This document shows, one piece after another, positions 1 through 6,425 of a stretch of DNA of 10,930 nucleotides; position 1 is the first letter of the stretch; each line of letters starts with the position of its first letter. The stretch covers positions 1-10,930 of the forward strand of contig JBCCQN010000251.1 of the NCBI GenBank assembly GCA_039024315.1, in the 5' to 3' direction. The translations under genes were made by a program, and so were the position numbers. The notes under the pieces were generated by a model that was given only the letters and a program-made list of their open reading frames with translations, did not search any database and was not told the origin of the DNA. The stretch comes from JBCAWW01 sp039024315 (GTDB lineage: Bacteria; Bacteroidota; Bacteroidia; J057).

Positions 1-521
1 CCAGCTTTTTTATGGATCTTTTGACGAAATTTACGGGCGTTGAGCTTGTAAAAGTAGATAGCTAGGGTGATGGGCAGAGCAACCGTTACTGTACCTATCG
101 CCGCGACATAAAGGCCGGGAACCAACCAAGAAGCTTGGGCCTCGTTGATAGGCAATAAACCAACGGTCACAAAAGCTGCAGAACTGATCACTCCCACCAA
201 GAAGGCAACTCTCGCCCCTCTTTTTCCGGACTTCTCCATTTCATCGAGCGCTCGGTATTCGATATAGCCAATTTGATTGAGAGGGATTTCCTTTTGTTCC
301 AGATTATGCCATTTGCGATTAGACAGCTTTTGCGTATCGTAGATAAGCAAACTTGCGTCTGTATGAGAGCGATATAAACCTTGTCCGATGAGTTCACCAG
401 CATTGTCATATATCCAAAGGCGATAATCAGGCGATTTTATTGGGCCCTCAGTAGGGCCTGATTGTGCGGCTTGGAGAAAAGCGGGAAGCAATAAGGTGAT
501 ATACAAAAAGATAGTTTTCAT
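1..521 (-). CDS. Small signal-peptide membrane protein, paralogue of next gene (partial, 3' end outside window)
   Basis: The open frame starts at an ATG read from base 521 and runs off the left edge without a stop, giving 173 complete codons. Residues 1-18 form a signal peptide (MKTIFLYITLLLPAFLQAAQ). Residues 33-92 form a predicted beta-rich region containing LWIYDNAGELIGQGL and EIPLNQIGYIEY. Two hydrophobic segments follow, at about 103-124 and 132-158, then a basic tail (KLNARKFRQKIHKK). The protein aligns along its length with the product of 600-1139: W-[IV]-Y-[DN]-x-x-GELI-x-x-GL, E-[IM]-P-[LV]-NQIG-[YH]-I and a double hydrophobic C-terminus, so the two are tandem paralogues. The pattern of a GELxxxGxL strand pair, an IPxxxIxxI strand and then membrane helices resembles Bacteroidota envelope proteins with a small beta-barrel (Sm/SH3-like) domain before a membrane hairpin; that fold is inference. 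Function unknown. The gap to the upstream paralogue is 78 bases with no clear terminator, so co-transcription is likely. Confidence 0.8.
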   Translation of the reverse strand, partial: MKTIFLYITLLLPAFLQAAQSGPTEGPIKSPDYRLWIYDNAGELIGQGLYRSHTDASLLIYDTQKLSNRKWHNLEQKEIPLNQIGYIEYRALDEMEKSGKRGARVAFLVGVISSAAFVTVGLLPINEAQASWLVPGLYVAAIGTVTVALPITLAIYFYKLNARKFRQKIHKKA

Positions 522-599
522 GATTATAGATTTTTTTGTCTGAAAGGTGATTTGTGTTTGCTTGTACTGAGGGATGCAGTGTTTGTAAGAGGGCCGGAA

Positions 600-1139
600 T
601 TAGTCTAAGATCTGAGGCGTAATTTCTGATGCATCATATTCGTTGACCTTGCCCTTGCGGATTTTATAGGTTATGTAGAGGAGTCCTGAAACAATGCAGG
701 CTGAACCAATCACGATAGCAAAAACCGGCGGATAAGCAAGGGGCGCAAATGCCCATAGCGAATGATTGCCATAGATCGCATAGGCGAGCCCAGCGAGTCC
801 TCCTCCACTAAAACCGCCTACATAATTAGCGGCGACATTACGAGCGAGAAGCTTTTTACGATCAGGATTGTCCAAGACCTTGATATGGCCGATTTGGTTG
901 ACTGGCATCTCGTAATAGGCTTCGTCAAGATGGAGACGTTTCTGCCAGGAGCGCTTGAGCAGTATCGTGACACTCTCTTCTTTTATTTCCACTAATAAAC
1001 CTTTGGCGATTAGTTCCCCTTGGGGGTTATAGACCCAAACTTTGGGTTCGACTTCAGAGATGGATGTTACTTGTGAAGCGGTATTGGCCAGAGAAAAAAG
1101 AGGTAAAAGGGCGAGAAGAAGAAATATTAGCTTTTTCAT
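600..1139 (-). CDS. Small signal-peptide membrane protein, tandem paralogue of the gene at 1-521
   Basis: A 179-residue protein of unknown function. Residues 1-18 are a signal peptide (MKKLIFLLLALLPLFSLA). Residues 31-90 hold a beta-rich region with PKVWVYNPQGELIAKGLLVE and EMPVNQIGHIKV. Two hydrophobic stretches follow, at about 102-123 (glycine-rich, VGGFSGGGLAGLAYAI) and 131-159, then a charged C-terminal tail of about 20 residues. Paralogy with the downstream neighbour is clear in the GELI and NQIG motifs and in gene order. The two genes also share nearly the same A-rich leader just before ATG (AAAATCTAAAATC here, AAAATCTATAATC downstream), which supports both start choices and suggests a recent duplication that included the translation-initiation region. 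The likely location is the cell envelope, with the beta domain outside the inner membrane; this is inferred from the signal peptide and helices. Confidence 0.82.
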   Translation of the reverse strand: MKKLIFLLLALLPLFSLANTASQVTSISEVEPKVWVYNPQGELIAKGLLVEIKEESVTILLKRSWQKRLHLDEAYYEMPVNQIGHIKVLDNPDRKKLLARNVAANYVGGFSGGGLAGLAYAIYGNHSLWAFAPLAYPPVFAIVIGSACIVSGLLYITYKIRKGKVNEYDASEITPQILD

Positions 1140-1334
1140 GATTTTAGATTTTAAAAGTGTGATTAGGAAAATGTGAGTTGCAACTAGCAGTGCTTACTTA
1201 GGTAGCCCTTGCGTAGGCTAGCGTTTTCATTTTTTGCTTTATCATAATCTTGTGATGTTAAATGGTGCGTTTTGCTTACCTCACAAACATCTCAGGATTA
1301 CAAAAAGATCCCTTGGAGCCAGTTTGCAAAAAAC

Positions 1335-1402
1335 TGGACTCAGTTGACGGATTAGCCCTTTTTGGACTCAGTTAATGGGGATTTGCACTAGCTTTGCACT
1401 AG
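1335..1402. repeat. Two pairs of short tandem direct repeats
   Basis: TGGACTCAGTT occurs at 1335-1345 and again at 1363-1373 (28-base spacing). Just after it, TTTGCACTAG occurs at 1382-1391 and 1393-1402 (11-base spacing, one helical turn). They could be binding sites for a regulator or replication-slippage products; nothing in the sequence decides this. Confidence 0.6.
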
Positions 1403-1438
1403 TTTTTCACCAAGGTCTTGGCGCTATTTCGATTTTCA

Positions 1439-1581
1439 AGTACTCAGACAAAAGTATTTAAGTACAGAGTAGCAAGTATCCCGAAAGCTTTTGGGAGTAT
1501 TTAGTACATAAAAAAGGTCTTGCTGGACCGTATAGACCCTTTTTCCTAGGTCTTAATACTGAATACTATTGTCTAAGTACT
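1439..1581. repeat. AT-rich imperfect inverted repeat, MITE-like or folded intergenic element
   Basis: The left arm at 1439-1460 begins AGTACTCAGACAAAAGTATT. The right arm at 1560-1581, read in reverse complement, begins AGTACTTAGACAATAGTATT. The 22-base arms agree at 19 positions. Between them lie AGTATTTAGTAC (1496-1507), a near-palindrome (1479-1496) and a terminator-like hairpin (1511-1544). The 12-mer AGTATTTAGTAC recurs in a second inverted repeat at 9293-9370, so both seem to belong to one family. There is no transposase gene inside. Confidence 0.6.
1511..1544 (-). terminator. Possible rho-independent terminator of the alpha/beta hydrolase gene
   Basis: AAAAAGGTCT (1511-1520) pairs with AGACCCTTTTT (1534-1544) with one bulged base. 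Read on the minus strand the stem ends in a T-run, about 110 bases past the hydrolase stop codon. It lies inside the AT-rich inverted repeat, so the element itself may supply termination. The near symmetry would also allow weak termination in the other direction. Confidence 0.45.
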
Positions 1582-1652
1582 CTTCACTGTAAAGCTAGAT
1601 TAGATAAAAACGCCACCTCGCCTCTTATTAGTCTTCTCAAACAAACGAATTT

Positions 1653-2825
1653 CTACTTCTTTTTGAGACGCTCTAGTATCTCCCTAGCGTTTTGATTATT
1701 GGGATTGAGGGCAAGCGATTTTTGATACATCTCGATGGCTTCTGTCTCCCTTCCCGCCAAGAGTAAAGCCTCTCCATAACTATCCCAAGCATTGGCTGAT
1801 TGTGGAAAAAGTGCCGTATTTAAGGCAAAAACGGCGATCGCTTGCGCTAACTCTTCTTCATTGAGCAAACGATAACCCCAGCCATTGAAGTCCTGCTCGG
1901 AGTGCCAGTAATCGTATTCCTGCTCTCGGTATTGATTGGCGCTTTGCAGATTGTAGGCCAGACTTCGTTCTAAAATAGCCGCTTGATCCACAGACCCATC
2001 GACTTGCGCAAAAATCTTGGTGATCGCATTGATGGTCAAACTCGGATTATCAAAATGGAGATAATGATCACAATCCGCTGCCAAAATTCCCTCTCGCTGC
2101 GGCGAAGCTGCCACAAAATCTGCGTGACAATCGCGCCAACTGACATCATTGAGAGAATCAAAAGGGGGATCTTCGGCTACTAGGTCAATCACAGGCATCT
2201 CGGGATCGATTTCAATGCCTCTCATGTGCTCGATCGTCTCAAAAAACGATAAACATTCGAAATAAACTGGCTCACTGATATTTCTAATATTAGCAAACCA
2301 AGCCTCTGTCCATTCCTCTTTGAGCCCCTCTACATATTCCTCGCTATAGTAGCAAATATGATTGGCATCTATCAACACCATGCCTTGGACTCGCTCGGGA
2401 TACTGATGCGCAAAAAGAGCCGCGTAAAAGCCCCCATATGAATGGCCCACAAAAATCAGATCGCGATCATAACCCAACTTAGTAAGCCCTATTTCGAGAT
2501 CCCGCACCCCATAATCAATCAAGGATTTTTGATCATCAGCTAGCTTAGGATCATACTCGCTCTGCCCAAAACCAGATCGGTCATAAGTGATGATGGTGGT
2601 CTGGGTGATGCGCTGTAATTGCTCGACAAAATCGGTCCGAGTCCAAACAGTGGCGTCATTGCCTCCACCAGCCGCCAGTAAAATGGGCATGCCTTCTCCT
2701 TCCCAAATCACAAAATGAAGATCATAGCCGCCAACATCGACTAGAGTGTCAAGATCTTGGGCCTGAGTACTGAGGATACACATGCAGCTTAGCCCCATCA
2801 AAAGCGAAAACAGTTTGGCAGTCAT
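1653..2825 (-). CDS. Secreted alpha/beta hydrolase with C-terminal TPR repeats
   Basis: A 390-residue alpha/beta-hydrolase-fold enzyme, probably periplasmic or exported; substrate unknown. The chosen start (base 2825) gives a signal peptide at once (MTAKLFSLLMGLSCMCILST, then QAQ). Family features in order: oxyanion-region loop ILLAAGGGND (48-57), the strand and turn YDRSGFGQSEYD (81-92), nucleophile elbow GHSYGG with Ser129, an acid candidate in VAEDP (216-220), and the catalytic His, probably His254 in DCDHYLHFDNP. Residues about 314-376 carry two TPR-like units (AQAIAVFALNTALFPQ and EAIEMYQKSLALNPNN), an appendage seen on many Bacteroidota hydrolases. The frame stays open upstream to an ATG at 2939, but those 38 residues are encoded largely by intergenic repeat sequence and would bury the signal peptide, so that start is rejected. 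It lies 176 bases downstream of the nSTAND1 gene on the same strand, with repeats between them, so it is probably a separate transcription unit. Confidence 0.88.
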   Translation of the reverse strand: MTAKLFSLLMGLSCMCILSTQAQDLDTLVDVGGYDLHFVIWEGEGMPILLAAGGGNDATVWTRTDFVEQLQRITQTTIITYDRSGFGQSEYDPKLADDQKSLIDYGVRDLEIGLTKLGYDRDLIFVGHSYGGFYAALFAHQYPERVQGMVLIDANHICYYSEEYVEGLKEEWTEAWFANIRNISEPVYFECLSFFETIEHMRGIEIDPEMPVIDLVAEDPPFDSLNDVSWRDCHADFVAASPQREGILAADCDHYLHFDNPSLTINAITKIFAQVDGSVDQAAILERSLAYNLQSANQYREQEYDYWHSEQDFNGWGYRLLNEEELAQAIAVFALNTALFPQSANAWDSYGEALLLAGRETEAIEMYQKSLALNPNNQNAREILERLKKK

Positions 2826-2889
2826 AAATCTGATTTTTCTAAAGGACGAGCTTTTAAGCTTAAAGTTCAAAGCTGATAATTGAGATAGG

Positions 2890-2906
2890 GCGTTCTGCGA
2901 AGCAGG
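2890..2906 (+). repeat. GCGTTC-hairpin repeat, T:A variant (copy 1)
   Basis: GCGTTCTGCGAAGCAGG. The six-base head GCGTTC is followed by a small hairpin, CTGC-GAA-GCAG. It is one of three copies in the window with a T:A second stem pair. Together with the opposite-facing copy at 2974-2994 it brackets a 105-base block between the hydrolase and nSTAND1 genes. Confidence 0.7.
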
Positions 2907-2922
2907 CAGAAGTAATAGAGAC

Positions 2923-2950
2923 CTCTGGACTTCGCTCAAGCTACCTTGAG
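2923..2950. repeat. Dispersed 'GACTTCGCTCAAG' repeat with adjoining hairpin
   Basis: CTCTGGACTTCGCTCAAGCT (2923-2942) is related to CCTTTCGACTGCGCTCAAGCT at 8546-8566 and to a repeat type widespread between genes of Bacteroidota. CTCAAG (2935-2940) also pairs with CTTGAG (2945-2950) across a four-base loop, a hairpin downstream of the nSTAND1 stop. It has no T-run, so I do not call it a terminator. Confidence 0.5.
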
Positions 2951-2973
2951 TATTTTGCTGTTGTACTTTTGCT

Positions 2974-2994
2974 TACCGCTGCGCGGAACGCTTA
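2974..2994 (-). repeat. GCGTTC-hairpin repeat, C:G variant (copy 2)
   Basis: On the minus strand it reads AAGCGTTCCGCGCAGCGGT with hairpin CCGC-GCA-GCGG. The 21 bases 2974-2994 are identical to 8450-8470, and 20 of them also match the copy at 10299-10318 in the opposite orientation. It ends 7 bases before the nSTAND1 stop codon, so it is strictly intergenic. Confidence 0.75.
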
Positions 2995-3001
2995 GCTCTG
3001 G

Positions 3002-5059
3002 CTACTGGATACCAGAAGCCGTCGAGTCTGCATCAGGGACTTCCTCCACTGGCACCTCTACTCGCACACTATCATCTCCAGCTCCCTCTTGCGGTTCAAT
3101 GGCGGCCGAAGCATTGCTCGTGTCTGGCGGACTGACGGGTTGAGAGCTAGTATCTGGCGCTCGATTGGGAGTTTGCTTCCTGATAGATTTAGCATCAGGA
3201 TTGATTCGCGCCCTAATTTGGTCAATATCCCGCTTAGTTTTATCTCCGACATTGGGATAGACCTTTTTGAGATAATCAAGAACTAAGGTGGCCTCTTGCC
3301 GCAATATACTGGGGTCAACCTGCTCGATAGCACTGACCACTAACCAAGTACTAGGCTTGTTGAGTTGGTAGCGTTTTTCGACTTGAGCAGCGTAGATCAC
3401 ATCACGGATCAGCACCTCATCATTTTTATAGGTCAATAGCTCTTCCTTGGCCGCCAAAAAGCTACGCCCTTGGGGTTGATCATGATATTCGTAGAGATTG
3501 TCCACAAGCTCAGCAATACGAGGATCGGATTGTAGCTTTTCTTCAGGTAGAGGCTTTTGGAGTTGAGCTTGGATATCCTCTGGGGTAGCTCCCATCTCTA
3601 CTAGGCTATCCACTACATGGCGGAGAGAGTCTTGTTGAGCAATAAGGCGTTCTGTCAAGCGCTCACCATCCTTGAGCCCACGATACCAAGAAAAGCCAAA
3701 ATTGCCGACAAATATCAACAGGATCGCCCCTAGAGAATAAAAAATAATTCGTCTTTGCTGGCGCTCATTTAACTCGCGGCGGGCCGTTTCTTTGGCCGCT
3801 CTGGCCGCTTCTTCTTCTTTACGAGCCTCATCCTCCATGCGACGCTGCTTAGCTCTTAGGATGGGTTTGATCAAGGTATCGTGACTCAACTCGTAGATTT
3901 GCCCTCCTCTTGGACTAGGTTCGCCTCTTATCAGACGGGTTTCCTCCAATTGATCGAGTAAGTCAGGGCTGATCCCAAAATCTCTTTCTATCTGCCCTTC
4001 GTGCAGACTCAATCTGATCTCATCAGCTTCTAGGATCAAGCCTTCTTCGATAAAGGAACGTGCTTTGAGCTGATCCTCTTTTTGGGAGATACGCCCGATG
4101 AGGCTTTCGTAATAATTTTCAAAAATATGAGAGATCTCGCCGAGATCGGCGCGTTCGATCATCGTCTTACCCTGCTCTATGACAATATTCTCTACAAATT
4201 GACAGATGATCTGCAGCTGAAATGACTCCACTTGTTGCTCATTGCCTTTGGTGAGAAAGTCGAGGATCGCATCTAAAGCTTCATCCGTAAAATCAAAACG
4301 CGGAGACGCAAACTCCTCCCCTTTTTGATAGGCAGGGTTGAGGATGGCATCCTCTGCTTGATCACGATTGAGCGCCAACAAGCGGTAGGTATGACTCAAT
4401 ATATCCGGTAAAACATCCTTAAGTTCATCGATCAGGCTGATTTTGTCTGAACGAATAGCGTAAATCGCTTTTACCTTGAGTGGCTGATAAAAAGCCCGCA
4501 GGTCTTCGTCTTTGATGCTGTCGGCTTTAGCCTCCAAAGCGTCTAAGAAAGCTTTGGGCATGGAGTTGTTGAGCAGGTTGGCCAGTTGTGTCTTAAACCG
4601 ATCAAGTTCCCGACTTGGATAGGTAAAGGCTTCCTCAAACTGATCAAATACAAGGATGAAAGTTGGATCATTCTGGAGACTACACTGTGCTTTTTTGAAT
4701 TGATACCAAAGCGTGTCAGCAGCAGCCGTGATTCCTGCCATATCATAACTTTCCCCCACCTCTTGCCAGAGACGATTTTTGACGGTTTCGAGTAAACTGA
4801 TAGAGTCTCCTTTGCGATGAGCACTAAAACGAACCCGAAACGGTAGCAGGTCCTTTTTCTTTTGGAGGCGGGGAGTGAGACCCGCATTGAGCAGTGAACT
4901 CTTGCCCAAACCAGACTTGGAGTAAAGGACCAATTGTTTGTCTAGCTGGATACTTTTTTCGAGGGCCGTAACATCAGAGCCACGACCAAAAAAGATGGAG
5001 CTTTCTTTGACCGAAAAAGGTTTTAGGCCGGGGTAGCGAAAGAGTTTATTGTCAGCCAT
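3002..5059 (-). CDS. nSTAND1-type NTPase with winged helix, coiled coil, transmembrane helix and unassigned C-terminal domain
   Basis: A 685-residue STAND-class P-loop NTPase. The N-terminus is the typical nSTAND1 opening (YPGLKPF at 9-15, FFGR at 23-26). Walker A is YSKSGLGKSS (46-55), with Ser47 where Gly is usual. Walker B is FILVFDQFEE (134-143). The IRSDK region (202-206) matches the post-Walker-B Arg motif, and the winged-helix signature YELSHDTLI lies at 389-397. A charged Ala/Glu/Arg coiled coil (about 405-435) leads into one membrane segment (about 438-458, IIFYSLGAILLIFVGNFGF). Beyond it are a helical region (465-500), a domain I cannot assign (about 510-620) and a disordered Pro/Ser/Asp/Glu-rich tail (625-685). 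Usual STAND sensors such as WD40 or long TPR arrays are absent, and so is an N-terminal effector-associated domain. The start lies 9 bases after the SIR2-like stop (spacer TCCGCCCTC, no Shine-Dalgarno), which implies one transcript and coupled translation. The NTPase call is strong; a role in immunity is inference. Confidence 0.88.
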   Translation of the reverse strand: MADNKLFRYPGLKPFSVKESSIFFGRGSDVTALEKSIQLDKQLVLYSKSGLGKSSLLNAGLTPRLQKKKDLLPFRVRFSAHRKGDSISLLETVKNRLWQEVGESYDMAGITAAADTLWYQFKKAQCSLQNDPTFILVFDQFEEAFTYPSRELDRFKTQLANLLNNSMPKAFLDALEAKADSIKDEDLRAFYQPLKVKAIYAIRSDKISLIDELKDVLPDILSHTYRLLALNRDQAEDAILNPAYQKGEEFASPRFDFTDEALDAILDFLTKGNEQQVESFQLQIICQFVENIVIEQGKTMIERADLGEISHIFENYYESLIGRISQKEDQLKARSFIEEGLILEADEIRLSLHEGQIERDFGISPDLLDQLEETRLIRGEPSPRGGQIYELSHDTLIKPILRAKQRRMEDEARKEEEAARAAKETARRELNERQQRRIIFYSLGAILLIFVGNFGFSWYRGLKDGERLTERLIAQQDSLRHVVDSLVEMGATPEDIQAQLQKPLPEEKLQSDPRIAELVDNLYEYHDQPQGRSFLAAKEELLTYKNDEVLIRDVIYAAQVEKRYQLNKPSTWLVVSAIEQVDPSILRQEATLVLDYLKKVYPNVGDKTKRDIDQIRARINPDAKSIRKQTPNRAPDTSSQPVSPPDTSNASAAIEPQEGAGDDSVRVEVPVEEVPDADSTASGIQ

Positions 5060-5068
5060 GAGGGCGGA

Positions 5069-6160
5069 TTAAGCAGTTTGGAGTTCTTTGACTTCTTTAT
5101 TGATTTCGAGCAGGGCTAGATTGATTTTCTGCGATTCGACATTGGCGTCTTCAGCATTGATGACCTCTTGGGTGATCTTTCTTTGCAGACGTTTGTAGCG
5201 GCTTTGTAGCAGGAGAATATCACTTGCGAGATCTTCTTCTCCTTTTTCTTCAAAAAAGCCGTTCATGATACCCATGGCATCTTCGTAGCGCTCGTCCACC
5301 AATAACTTTTCGATCCGCTCGTCAATAGGAATTTCACTGGCGTCCTCTTCCTCTCGAATCACGCCTCCCTCCTTACATTTTTCAAACAAAGTTTCGACAA
5401 AGCCCTTGAGATTTTCATCAACGAAGTTGATACGAAATTGCTGCTGAAAAAAGGTTTTGGCTTGCTCCGCCAATGGCAAGTTGGAAGCGTAGCGGTCAAA
5501 ACTGTATTTCTCATCATGGAGATTGAGCAGCCGCAGGAGCAACTGCATATACCATTTATCAAAATTGAAGCCTAAGAAGATATAGTTAGCCGCACTTTGC
5601 AGGGAGTTTTGCAATTGGTCGGGCAAGCGGTGATCGCCCAAGATCGCAAAGAGAAAGTCATAGAGATCATTGTGAGTCAAGATCAGGGATTGCTCCTCTT
5701 CGATTGAGCCAAAAAGATTGTAAATCAAGGGCTCGCTGCTAGTAGGCGCCTTGATCGGTTTGGGATTGACCGTTTTGTTGTAAAAATCAAACTTGTGCGG
5801 CATTTCGGCCGCTTTCATGATATCGCTCAAGAAATGATCTGGGGAGATAGAAACGATCAGATTGAATTTGATGAGGGAGAGCTTTTCAAATAGCTCCTTT
5901 TGCAGACGATCGGTCTGCTCTCTGTAAAAAGCCTTGATCTTGAAATAAGTACGTGTCCGTTGGATCGGATCTTTGTACATGAACAGATTGTCGTGCTCAA
6001 AGTACTCAATATCTTTTCCTTCGTCGATATTAAGCTCCTCTACCATCTCTGCCCAGAAGTTTTTTTGGTTTTCGGTCACCATCACTCCCGGCCCCAGAAA
6101 CAACACACAACGCTCGGCACGAATGGTCTCGACAATGAGGCTCCAATCGATATTTGACAT
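5069..6160 (-). CDS. SIR2-like protein (probably catalytically dead) with C-terminal EAD11-like domain
   Basis: A 363-residue cytoplasmic protein with no signal peptide or membrane helix. The N-terminal ~260 residues follow the SIR2-like pattern: nucleotide-binding glycine motif VLFLGPGV (19-26); strand LIVSISPDHFLSDI (101-114) where active relatives have a T-x-N-[YW]-D type motif; YNLFGSI (147-153) where they have LHGS; LTHNDLYDFLF (161-171), matching the usual [ILV]-x-x-x-DY-x-x-F; and FLGFNFDKWYMQLLLRLL (195-212), the typical late FxGxSFxDW motif. The expected catalytic Asn and His therefore look replaced (region S106-P107; Phe150), which predicts loss of NAD+ hydrolysis. Residues 281-360 resemble effector-associated domain 11: a helix RIEKLLVDERYEDAM, then ILLLQSRYKRLQRK and INLALLEINKEV. 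It is the first gene of a two-gene unit with the nSTAND1 NTPase. The domain calls are from motif recognition only; the EAD11 assignment is less sure than SIR2-like. Confidence 0.82.
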   Translation of the reverse strand: MSNIDWSLIVETIRAERCVLFLGPGVMVTENQKNFWAEMVEELNIDEGKDIEYFEHDNLFMYKDPIQRTRTYFKIKAFYREQTDRLQKELFEKLSLIKFNLIVSISPDHFLSDIMKAAEMPHKFDFYNKTVNPKPIKAPTSSEPLIYNLFGSIEEEQSLILTHNDLYDFLFAILGDHRLPDQLQNSLQSAANYIFLGFNFDKWYMQLLLRLLNLHDEKYSFDRYASNLPLAEQAKTFFQQQFRINFVDENLKGFVETLFEKCKEGGVIREEEDASEIPIDERIEKLLVDERYEDAMGIMNGFFEEKGEEDLASDILLLQSRYKRLQRKITQEVINAEDANVESQKINLALLEINKEVKELQTA

Positions 6161-6269
6161 GGGCTAATTTTTGGCTGTTATAACTTTCAATAAGTTAAGG
6201 TAGCAAAAAATAATAGATCAGCATGGAAATTAGGGTTAGCTGAACAACTTTACAGCTTGTTTTGTAAAC

Positions 6270-6312
6270 AAAAAGGTGCGAACGCAGCCTAAGCACTGCG
6301 TTCGCACAAATT
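6270..6312. terminator. Bidirectional rho-independent-type terminator
   Basis: GTGCGAACGCAG (6276-6287) and CTGCGTTCGCAC (6296-6307) form a perfect 12-bp stem with an 8-base loop. On the minus strand the stem is followed by CTTTTT, which would end transcription of the beta-barrel gene that stops at 6426. On the plus strand it is followed by AAATTTTT. The hairpin insulates the downstream SIR2-like/nSTAND1 unit from its neighbour. Confidence 0.7.
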
Positions 6313-6315
6313 TTT

Positions 6316-6332
6316 AGCGTTCCGCGAAGCGG
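6316..6332 (+). repeat. GCGTTC-hairpin repeat, C:G variant (copy 3)
   Basis: AGCGTTCCGCGAAGCGG with hairpin CCGC-GAA-GCGG. The loop is GAA as in the copy at 2890, while the stem is C:G as in the other copies of this variant. It sits 9 bases after the terminator stem at 6276-6307. Confidence 0.7.
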
Positions 6333-6349
6333 AAAATCAAACTCTCTCC

Positions 6350-6384
6350 CTAGGCGCTGCGTCAGATGTAAGTGATACGCCTAG
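6350..6384. repeat. Imperfect inverted repeat between the barrel and SIR2-like genes
   Basis: CTAGGCG (6350-6356) is complementary to CGCCTAG (6378-6384) with 21 bases between them, partly able to pair further (GCGTC with GATACGC). It is the third foldable element in a 110-base stretch downstream of the barrel gene. No T-run follows it, so I do not call it a terminator. Confidence 0.5.
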
Positions 6385-6425
6385 AAATGAGAATGGTAGT
6401 TCCGTCCGGAAACTTTGAAACAAGC

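Larger units (their letters stand above)
1140..1652. other. 513-base non-coding stretch with direct and inverted repeats
   Basis: No convincing gene is seen on either strand. The first ~170 bases should hold the promoter of the minus-strand gene starting at 1139, but I find no good match to the Bacteroidota -7 consensus TAnnTTTG. A small hairpin pairs CCAGTTT (1319-1325) with AAACTGG (1331-1337). Next come two pairs of short direct repeats (1335-1402). Bases 1439-1581 form an imperfect AT-rich inverted repeat that contains a terminator-like hairpin (1511-1544) and a near-palindrome around AAAGCTTT (1479-1496). Confidence 0.7.

Noticed and set aside
188..409. Minus-strand 73-codon open frame
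   Set aside because: It is a different frame inside the partial membrane-protein gene at 1-521, whose frame has signal peptide, helices and paralogy to support it.
1140..1652. Possible small RNA gene or CRISPR array in the long gap
   Set aside because: The repeats are only pairs or inverted arms, without regular repeat-spacer units. No promoter or tRNA/riboswitch-like structure could be supported by eye.
1653..2825. The alpha/beta hydrolase as a third member of the SIR2-like/nSTAND1 system
   Set aside because: It has a signal peptide and a 176-base, repeat-filled gap separates it from the pair; adjacency alone does not support membership.
4543..4887. Minus-strand 114-codon open frame
   Set aside because: It is a shadow frame inside the nSTAND1 gene.
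6200..6216. TATTATTTTTTG on the minus strand as a promoter box of the SIR2-like gene
   Set aside because: Spacing within the box is wrong for TAnnTTTG, and the nearest upstream TTG is too far away.
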